NCBI GenBank assembly: GCA_934045905.1
Contig: OW203763.1
Span: forward strand, 50,928,194-50,992,193
Origin: Leuctra nigra
Lineage: Eukaryota > Arthropoda > Insecta > Plecoptera > Leuctridae
Reading direction: 5' to 3'
DNA: 64,000 bases
Below, one piece after another: positions 56,278 through 64,000 of this stretch; within the stretch, counting starts at the first letter, position 1; each line of letters starts with the position of its first letter. The notes beneath the pieces are model-generated. The model did not search any database, was not told the DNA's origin, and saw nothing but the letters and a program-made list of their open reading frames with translations. The translations under genes and the position numbers were made by a program.

Positions 56278-58477
56278 GGGGAAGGACCGGCTGACTGCTC
56301 CTAGAGGATCAGCTCTAATTGCTATTGTGGGCGGGGTTTTTTAAGGTAAATAAGGCGGGATCAGATTTGGCGACGAATTTGTTGTCATTACTGTGATTGG
56401 TCTAGCTGGGAACAATGTTTGATATGAATGTTTTCTTCCGACTTTAGTTCCCATGCAAAAAATGTAAACAGAAGTGAGATCGGATACCCCGAGTATTGTT
56501 GTTATATCGCTGGGTCCAGACTGGCTACCAACTCAAATGACATCATTGGCATCACTTTCACAACACGAACAAAATCATCGAGGATCAAGAATAATCACAC
56601 GCAATAAAGTGTTCAACACTTATCTAATAGATTCAAAGATTGCAAATCCTTTTATTGATTTTTAACCATTATAACGGCGATATATGACACTGATCTTATT
56701 TCACCACCTGAGAGTATAATGCCATTGGAAAAATTTGTTTACGAATAGGTATAGGTAGTCTCATTTCTCTCTGGGTTCTTTACTAAGAGAAATGAGAATA
56801 ATATTATCGCAATCAGAGCAAGAAAATCATTTTAGTTTTTGTGCATGTGGTTCTTGTAGTAGAATGTAGACACTGTCTACTGTCTACTTCTTGTAAGTAG
56901 AGAGTAGAAAATACGAAAAATAATGAAATAAAGTAATAAAAATACACATGAATATTTCCAGCCTTTTCTCCGGACTATATAAGTGGTATGTTGTGAAATT
57001 TATAAATCAATGAATTAGGAAATTTTGAAATAATATCATATATTATTTCATTGCTCAAAACTAGTAGAAAAAATCAACAAAAAGTCACACACTTTATATG
57101 TTATATTTTGAAACCTTTGACACCTACATCGATTTTTTTTTAAATGGAATGGTTGGAGTAATGAAAACGGTCAATACAACAATTAAATAATTATTCGCCG
57201 TTTGTCTGACAAATCATTGCTATCGGTGACCTAAACCTGTGTTCGGGATTAACGTGTGAAATAACACGTACAATGTATAATTATCATTCAGTTGCTATGA
57301 TACACATTGCAACCAAAAATATTTCTTTACCTTTATAACATACAGTTTTCAGTTATAAATAATAAAATAGTGCATACAGTAGAGACACACATTGATGTGC
57401 TCTTAGCGAGCGTCGAAATTCATCTGTTATTCTGCACTAATAATTGTAGACGGGAAACCTGTTCGACATTGTTGTCACAATGAGAATAAATACACATCGT
57501 GACATAACCTTGCCGAGATTGACTCAAGAATAATAGATAGCCCGAGATGCTACTATTAACAGTGAATTATTATGGATGCTTAGAGAAGTGTTGCCGATTT
57601 CAACAGTTATTCAATTAGCAAAAATATATTTATATCTTCAAAAAAACATAAATATTCAAATTAAAATTTAAAAAATAGCATAAAAAATAATATTAAGTGA
57701 AGTCTTTATTAATACAACAGCGGATTTTTCTTATGATAAATTAAATTGATGGGAAGATTTGTACATGGCTGTTTTGAATATCAACATTCTATGTTTCTGA
57801 AAATTTTCACTTACATTTTATCAACTTACAATGAAAATTTAATTTTAGGCCATTTCCAACATTTTAGACGGTATACACTTTATGATAGATAGATTTTTAT
57901 AAATTAGGTAAGATGATTTAGACAACTCTGAGGTCCGTCTGTCTCCAGTCGTCGTTGATTGTGTAAATGCCGGGGAAACTGATGATTATTGTTGACATAC
58001 AAACTCTCGCTATCAGTGCACTATTTATATTTCCATGCTGTCTCTTAGGACCCTCCCATCATCCCCTTCCACACCGTTACTGGAACTCCCAGAATGTTTA
58101 CTTGCAACTTCAGTCGGTTTCAGTGCCCCTGGTTTTATGCAAAACTCATAACATTGATGGTGTGAGAAAGCAAATTGTGCCTCTACCGATCAAGTTAGAA
58201 AAAAAGTTTCAAGAGCAAAGTTGCTTGAAATTAAATCTAGTTTAAGCGTCGTTGAACCAATTTTTAAAATTATTAGTTTTATTTACTCAATAATTACGCA
58301 ACATATAACTACTTATAACTTTAAGGTGATTAAAAATTTCAAATAAGTGGTCAACGCTGCATAATCTGCAATTCATTCTCCACAACTTTGTCGCTTTAAC
58401 ATCTAGTCTATCTTCAACGAGACGGGACGATAACTGCTTTCCAGCCGAGGTCCTCATTCAGAGGCTCTTCCTTCCCC
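56278..58477 (+). mobile_element. TTAA-flanked element, copy B (2.20 kb, inverted to copy A)
   Basis: TTAA at 56274-56277 and 58478-58481; ends GGGGAAGGA and CCTTCCCC. Reverse-complement of 2192-4378 over its full length with scattered differences. The coding-strand direction is set only by the 92-codon frame inside. The two copies are 52 kb apart in opposite orientation. Confidence 0.8.
57967..58245 (+). CDS. 92-residue ORF in the TTAA-flanked element, unknown
   Basis: Starts MPGKLMIIVDIQTLAISALF with a hydrophobic stretch at about 7-27 and ends KFQEQSCLKLNLV. It is intact in copy B but broken in copy A (positions 2714-2263, minus strand), where most residues are still matched (MPGEGMIIVDIQ, VRKQIVPLPFKLEKK). 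Not a transposase by any motif I can see. It may be chance, or the remains of a passenger or transposase exon. Confidence 0.25.
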   Translation: MPGKLMIIVDIQTLAISALFIFPCCLLGPSHHPLPHRYWNSQNVYLQLQSVSVPLVLCKTHNIDGVRKQIVPLPIKLEKKFQEQSCLKLNLV

Positions 58478-58984
58478 TTAACGATGTCAATAACTGCTAC
58501 CTACAGAAGATCCTAGATTGATTCAAAGCTCGAACTGTCCTCGCCGTGGTTTACCGTGATTGAATTCCACTGATATTTCCAAAATGTTCGAATGCAGTAT
58601 TTCCAAAAGTTAAATTGTATAGCTATTTAAAACATCATATTCAAATCGTTGAAGTTATGAACCTCTCTATTAGAATATTAACAGACAACAGAAGAGATGG
58701 AGAGAGAAGAAGGCGATTTACATACCGACTATCGACTATTTCAAATCCAAATAGGTACTCGGTTGATCAAATAGAGGTCGTCGGACTAATGATCGGGCAC
58801 AATACCAGATTTTTTTATAATTCCCTTTGTAAACGTTCAAATTTAGGTAAAACATTTATTAAACACATTTCAATTTCAGTTTTAAAATCATCTATAGGTA
58901 TTACGTGAAACCATTTTATTCTAAATTTGTTAGCGATTGATCATTTGTTCCGATGCCTTTAAAGTATACATCCGGTATTATTTA

Positions 58985-59345
58985 TTTTATTTTATTATCA
59001 ACAATTTGTACTAATACAAATGATATTGCAACAAACGAAATATTTCCCAAAGATTATGATTTATTTCGCATAGACAGGGAGGTTCCATGAGGTGGTGGTA
59101 TCTTTATTGGCATCCGCAACAGCATAATAAGCATCCTATGCTGGTCCGATCCACTCTACGAAACAATGTGTATCAAGATCATAAGATAGGAAACTTGAAC
59201 ATTATTGGGGCTTACCGTCCTCCCAGCAAAAACGCAGTGCTCTTCATTGACTCCCTCCATGCTCACCTAACTGTCATAACCAAAGACGGCACTGACCTCA
59301 AACCAATTATCATTGGAGGTGACCTAACCTCCCTAACATTAAATA
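58985..59345 (+). pseudogene. LINE apurinic endonuclease fragment
   Basis: Reads NDIATNEIFPKDYDLFRIDR, a stop, GGGIFIGIRNSIISI, then after a frame shift GNLNIIGAYRPPSKNAVLF and LKPIIIGGDLTSLTLNK. Known: EIFP-xx-Y-xx-FR-x-DR, then YRPP and GGD are landmarks of the endonuclease of CR1/Jockey-like LINEs. The fragment is cut at 59345, where a Penelope-like 3' end begins. Confidence 0.75.
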
Positions 59346-59349
59346 AACA

Positions 59350-59612
59350 AATTGATGAACGTTTCACAAACTTTATTTATTGAATTTCTCAATATTTCGC
59401 CTGCCTTCTGCAGGCTTCTTCAGGAGTTTGACATTACAGTTTTTGACAGGTAGCTAAACAATGATTAAACAATTGAAAACATTCCAACAGGCTCATAAAT
59501 TACAAAGAAGTCACAAAGAAAAGATGTTTGCAAGAGGTTTCAAAGAAAATAATGAAAAAACCATAAAAAATTAAACCAACAAACTATTTATCAATTATTC
59601 TTGATGTAATTA
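59350..59612 (-). mobile_element. Penelope-like element end, with hammerhead-like fold
   Basis: On the minus strand 59423-59395 reads CTGAAGA, a 6-bp stem GCCTGC/GCAGGC, then GAAA, followed by TATTGA/TCAATA able to pair. This is the hammerhead core order with one change (CTGATGA to CTGAAGA). It directly follows a truncated LINE and is cut on the other side by the family X hairpin at 59617. The rest is non-coding. Confidence 0.45.
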
Positions 59613-60884
59613 TCAACCCCATAAAAAACACTCCGTGTAAAAATACCAGCCAAGTCTCTTCAACTAAAAAAATAGAAGAAATCTAAAAATTCAGCACTGA
59701 AAAGTAGTGATATCAAAAAATTGGCCAAGTCAAAACTTTTCAAAAAATACTTGGCGCATCATGCATATAAATAGTATAGAAGTAAATGAAATGTACTCAT
59801 CCATACATGTCCTGAAAAAACGATGCGCCAAGTATTTTTTGAAAAGTTTTGACTTGGCCAATTTTTTGATATCACTACTTTTCAGTGCTGAATTTTTAGA
59901 TTTCTTCTATTTTTTTTAGTTGAAGAGACTTGGCTGGTATTTTTACACGGAGTGTTTTTTATGGGGATATCACTCCTTTTTTCAGTTTATTCTTACAGCT
60001 TGTAACATTATATTGTGGCACCAAAGACTATTATTCCTTTAAAAAAATACGCCTTTGTGATTTGGTTGCTAAGAAAAGTTTTGCTTGTTGCTATGTAAAT
60101 GCTATAAATAATATGCTATGAAGTATAGCGAAAGTTTGGTTCCAATCGGTCCAGCCGTTCCCGAGTTATGGCATCACTTCCGGTTTTCAAAATGGCGGCT
60201 GGCGTCAGTGCCACCTAAAGTATGTATTTATAAATGTTATATAACATAAAAAATCTTCTGAATATATTGTTATAAAATATGATTTTAGTCTGATTTTTCA
60301 TTTTTATGACATCATTTCCGGTTTCGGTAATAGTACATTTCTATTTAGACTATTGATATTTTATATAGATGACAGTCCGAATCGTTTGGCGCTAGTTTCG
60401 TCCCGATCAGTCCATCCGTTTTTGAGATATGACGTCACTTCCGGTTTCAAAATGGCGGCACAAAAAATTTGTAAGGGCAAGGTATCATCAGACGCCAAAA
60501 GTGCACATGTGGTAAAAATTTCAGATCGATCGGTTTAGCCGTTTAGGCTGTGGCCCTGTCAACAGTGTTTCCTGATATCTGAATCATAATCAGATACCTT
60601 TTAATAGGGGTGTAATTTCACTGTTTTCACGGCCTTCTAGCTCGCAAATGGCATAATCTGTTGTTACCTAATTTGATATATGGGGTGGGGTGGGCCATAG
60701 CTCGAAATTAAGATATTTTGCAACAATGTGATATTTTCGGATTTTAATATCCAGTAGGCCGAAAATGCTATGTTGTTGCTTACAGTAAAAGTTAATTGCT
60801 AGTTCTTCTTTCTTGAGGTATTTAAATATAATAAGCACAATGTAAAGACTTACACTCAAGATTAATGTATTTTTTAATGAAATA

Positions 60885-60914
60885 TTTCGGTTTTTTTACA
60901 AAAACCTTCATCAG
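60885..60914 (-). ncRNA. hammerhead-ribozyme-like core, left terminal repeat
   Basis: Minus strand: CTGATGA (60914-60908), A, a stem GGTTTTT/AAAAAACC with a two-base loop, then GAAA (60888-60885). The same order appears in the right repeat at 62559-62587 but with GAAG. Flanking pairing for helices I and III is weak, so catalytic activity is uncertain. Confidence 0.4.
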
Positions 60915-61050
60915 TCATTACTTCAAAAACTAAAAACAAACAAGGTTGAGAAAATTGACAGGCTTCCTCAATTCATAAAAACAAGGCCATTCGACTAAGT
61001 ATCCAAAAAAATTTACCTAACATTAAAAGAAAATTAATATCTAACTAACT

Positions 61051-62500
61051 TCAAGAATGATTAAATTTATATAAAACATGTTCCCTAATGGTTTCGTTCC
61101 AAATATTATCAAATTCTAAACTACCCTGGCTGATAACTCCGATATTTTCTTTCTTCAAACACTCCATTATCGCTGTCTCCTTAAACTTCCTCTTGTACCA
61201 ATTCTCTTCTTTAATAATTTTCTTCGTTTTATTCCAATCTATGTCGTGATTGAATTCAACAGTATGATCTGCTACTAGAGATTTTTTTAGTGTTACATCC
61301 CAAGGCTCTTTCTTCTTGTTTTTAATGTTGCATTTGTGTTCTCTGAGCCTTATTCCTAAAGGGCGTTTTGATTCCCCTATGTAGACATCTCCGCATTGGC
61401 ATTCCAACCCATATATCCAATTCTTTGACATTTGAAGAACATCATTTGGCTTAACTTTCATTAATGAATTTTTAAACGTAAAAGTTGATTTAAAGGTGGT
61501 TCTAACGTTATATTTATAAAGAATTCTTCTGATGTGATTTGACATATTTGGAATATATTCAATGGATATTGTATTTACTGGTTCTTCTCTTCGTGCTCTT
61601 GGAGTTTCGCACTGTCGTATTACTTTTGAAATTTGTCGATTTGAATAACCATTCAATATAAAGGCTTGTCTAATTATTTCCAATTCTTCTTGTTTATCCG
61701 ATTCTTCGGTACAGTGAGAATTCATTCTATTGATTAGGCATTTCAGTGTACTTTCTTTTATAATATTACCATGGTTAGATCTTGAATTTATATACTGGTT
61801 AGTGTGTGTTTCTTTCCTGTAGATTTTTGAAGATAATTTTTGATCGGAGCGGGTTATGGCGAAATCTAGAAAATTAATATGTTTTTCTATTTCTTTTTCA
61901 ATTGTAAATTTAATGGATGGATGTTCTAAATTAATTGCTTCAAAGAATTCTTCCATTTTTTGATCTCCATGATTCCATATAACGAAAATATCGTCTACAT
62001 ATCGACACCAAATATTAGGTTTTAATATGCTTTTGTCAATAAAATTTTCTTCTAAGTTGGCCATAAAAATATCACTTAAGATACTTGACAAGCAACTTCC
62101 CATAGGTAAGCCAGATTTTTGGATGTAAAATTTTTCTCGAACTGGAAGTAATTTACTTTCATGCACGTTCGTAGTAAATCGACGATAGTTTCAGTTTTTA
62201 GAGTTTCGTCACCCAGTATAAGGGGATTATCATTCAGAGTTTTTTCTATTATTTTTATGGTTTCTTCAATGGGAATACTTGGATACATATTTATAACATC
62301 TAAACTGTACAGTTTGTCATCTGGCTGTAATTTGTATGTATTAATAATTCTAGAAAATTCAATTGCATCATTGATTTTGTACTTCAAAGGTTTCCCCAAT
62401 GGTCTGATGCAATTTAAAAGATATTTTGACAAAGTTGAATTAGGCGAATTTCTACCACTGATGATCGGTCGCATAGGAAAGTTTGATTTGTGTATTTTAG
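61051..62500 (-). pseudogene. Penelope-like reverse transcriptase plus GIY-YIG endonuclease, one frame shift
   Basis: Seen: the upstream frame (62474-62076) reads MRPIISGRNSPNSTLSKYLL and SLDVINMYPSIPIEETI. A frame shift near 62120 moves to the second frame (62166-61051): SGLPMGSCLSSILSDIFMAN, CRYVDDIFVIWNHGDQ (catalytic YVDD), HINFLDFAITR, then NWIYGLECQCGDVYIGESKR and RLREHKCNIKNKKK, the GIY-YIG endonuclease with its cysteine pair and conserved Arg, Glu-His. Stop after YKFNHS. The N-terminal region is truncated, starting only at the PKIH-like start of the reverse transcriptase. Intact domains otherwise, so this is a recent but dead copy. This enzyme class primes DNA synthesis at the nick made by the endonuclease. 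Confidence 0.88.
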
Positions 62501-62558
62501 GTTAGCCAAATGCATGCGGCGATTTTGAATAAATTGGCATCAGTTTTTGAAGTAATGA

Positions 62559-62587
62559 CTGATGAAGGTTTTTGTAAAAAAACCGAA
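62559..62587 (+). ncRNA. hammerhead-ribozyme-like core, right terminal repeat
   Basis: Plus strand: CTGATGA at 62559-62565, stem as in the left copy, GAA at 62585-62587 followed by G instead of A. GTATTT then pairs with AAATAC a few bases on, as helix III could. Confidence 0.35.
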
Positions 62588-62770
62588 GTATTTCATTAAA
62601 AAATACATTAATCTTGAGTGTAAGTCTTTACATTGTGCTTATTATACAGTAAAAGTGTTTGGTCTGCTCCTTAGTTTATTAGGCAGTAACGGTATTTTGA
62701 GTGAGTGTGAGTGTACTGTACGACTTGGCTGGGTGGAGCGACCGCTCCACTAGATATCTCTTTCCGAAAA

Positions 62771-64000
62771 GCCAAGTCGTACGGCGCGCACACTCTCACA
62801 CAACATACCGTTCAAACCAGGCTGGAGCAACCCACTTTTACTGTAAGCATCAAAGTGGCATTTTCGGCCTACTGGATCTTAAAAATGGGAAATCTCACAT
62901 TGTTGCGAAATATTTTAATTTAGAGCTATGGCCCACCCTACCATATATTCCAAGTTTGGCAATAATTCGTTATGCCATTTGCGAGCTGGAGGACCGTGAA
63001 AATCGTGAAATTGTACGGCTTTCAGATGATTATTATTATTATTTATCTTCCAATAAATTCCGCGGTCTCCGCCACAGGCTAAACGGCTGGATCGATTGGC
63101 CCGAAATTTTCACCACATATACAGCTCGTCTGCCTGATGATACCTTGCCCTCATGAATTTTTTGTGCCGCCATTTTGAAACCGGAAGTGACGTCATATCT
63201 CAAAAACGGCTTGACCGATCGGAACGAAATTTGCGCCAATCGATTGAGACCGTCCTGTATATGAAATATCAATTGTCAAAAAAGAAATATATTATTACCA
63301 AAACCGGAAATGACGTCATAAAAATGAAGAATCAGACTTAAATCCCCTCATACTGCAATAACTACATATTCAGAAGGCTTATACTGATACAAAACATTTA
63401 TGTAAATAAATTTTTGGTATCAGTGATTTCAGCCGCCATTTTCTTAACCGGAAGTGATGCCATATCTTGAAAACGGCTGGACCGTTTGGAACGAAGCTTT
63501 CAGTTTCAGTTTCAGTTTCAGTTTTATTTCCATTTGTCAAGGCAATACAATGTAAGTACATACACGTAATACACAAGCTGTGACCCATAAGCTTTATGCT
63601 TTTTTAGGGTATTTGGAAAATCTTAGTTACTAGGTAATTTATTAATAGGTACTTAATGCAAGTTCTCAGTAAGGTGTCGCTATTCTTTATGGAATATCAT
63701 TTTAAGCATTATTTAGTACCAAACGCAACTTTTCTTTGTGTCCGAATCGGATATAGCTTTTTTTTTTTTAAGGAATTAGTCATTGTTGCTCCGATTTGTG
63801 TCTTACAAGTGTGAGAATAATCTAAAAAAAGAAGTGATATCCCCATAAAAAACACTCCGTGTAAAAATACCAGCCAAGTCTCTTTAACTATAAAAAAATA
63901 GAAGAAATCTTAAAAATTCAGCACTGAAAAGTAGTGATATCAAAAAATGGGCCAAGTCAAAACATGATTTTAAAAACCGAAATATACTTGACGCATCGTT
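62771..64000 (+). mobile_element. family X copy X10, runs off the window
   Basis: Begins CCAAGTCGTACGGCGCGCAC without the palindrome, 16 bp from the start of X9, so the two copies are head to head. Body, ATT microsatellite (63027-63045), modules GCCATTTTGAAACCGGAAGTG at about 63170 and others at 63303 and 63436, then a LINE tail insert (63499-63680), then the left arm of the terminal hairpin from 63841 (CCCCATAAAAAACACTCCGT) to the window end. Confidence 0.8.
63499..63680 (-). mobile_element. LINE 3' end insertion with (CTGAAA)n tail
   Basis: On the plus strand TTTCAGTTTCAGTTTCAG followed by TTTTATTTCCATTTG: a minus-strand LINE tail of hexamer units with an AATAAA-like signal (GGAAATAAAACTGAAAC), the same style as LINE-C. 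It interrupts a family X module of copy X10. Confidence 0.7.

Larger units (their letters stand above)
60793..62644 (-). mobile_element. Penelope-like retroelement with inverted terminal repeats
   Basis: Flanked by the 12-bp direct repeat TACAGTAAAAGT (60781-60792 and 62645-62656). About 105-bp inverted repeats at both ends (60829-60935 and 62539-62644), beginning TAATAAGCACAATGTAAAGA. An extra tail of about 36 bp lies only at the coding 3' side (60793-60828). Known: pseudo-LTRs that may be inverted and a short one-sided tail are typical of Penelope elements. Coding region 61051-62500 on the minus strand. Confidence 0.88.
59617..62754 (-). mobile_element. family X copy X9, interrupted by a Penelope-like element
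   Basis: Minus strand: palindrome at 62733-62750 (start), GTCGTACAGTACACTC, then the Penelope-like insert (60793-62644), then the rest of the body, modules at about 60450 and 60190 (AAAATGGCGGC on the plus strand), and the terminal hairpin 59617-59966 with a loop of about 60 bp. Removing the insert and one copy of TACAGTAAAAGT restores the text seen in X1 and X2. Confidence 0.85.

Overview
The window looks like transposon-dense, AT-rich insect DNA. The evidence is spliceosomal-type exons, an intronless eukaryotic phosphotransferase retrocopy, many non-LTR retrotransposons, a BEL/Pao relic, a Penelope-like element and many inverted-repeat DNA elements. A sap-feeding hemipteran such as a planthopper is my guess only. 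There is no prokaryotic gene organisation.

Host-derived content is small. (1) A minus-strand two-exon gene for a 118-residue small membrane or secreted protein is predicted: coding exon 1 at 34815-35062, last exon at 20395-20503. The splice phases match across a 14.3 kb intron full of repeats. (2) An intronless choline/ethanolamine phosphotransferase-like copy lies at 17688-18845, with one in-frame TGA and both signature glycines changed to valine. (3) A broken THAP zinc-finger exon lies at about 4387-4621.

Layout. 0-9 kb: the N-terminal part of a LINE ORF with 23 asparagines; a 2.2 kb TTAA-flanked element whose sister copy lies inverted at 56.3-58.5 kb; a decayed BEL/Pao element split by a 752-bp inverted-repeat element carrying its own 115-codon ORF; and three tRNA-like promoter boxes. 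9.2-15.5 kb: a Russian-doll stack in which a minus-strand LINE is split by a MITE, a second LINE and a 2.4 kb inverted-repeat element, the last itself split by repeat family X. 16-24.5 kb: LINE fragments, the phosphotransferase retrocopy, the last exon of the 118-residue gene and a 719-codon LINE ORF. 24.6-36 kb: hairpin elements, MITEs and the 118-residue gene's first coding exon. 36-55.5 kb: several copies of family X, two truncated LINEs, three inverted-repeat elements and a 1.4 kb tandem array of about 118-bp units. 58.9-64 kb: a LINE endonuclease relic, then two family X copies head to head, one interrupted by a Penelope-like element with inverted terminal repeats and hammerhead-like cores.

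The dominant feature is family X (ten full or partial copies). Each full copy has an 18-bp palindromic 5' end, a conserved body, a variable microsatellite, repeated modules containing GCCGCCATTTT then ACCGGAAGTGACGTCA, and a giant 3' hairpin with about 160-220-bp arms and a variable loop. The repeated module matches animal YY1/Pho, ETS and CRE consensus sites in tandem, and one copy has expanded it into a satellite with a three-unit higher-order repeat. This family is the best candidate here for something not well described.
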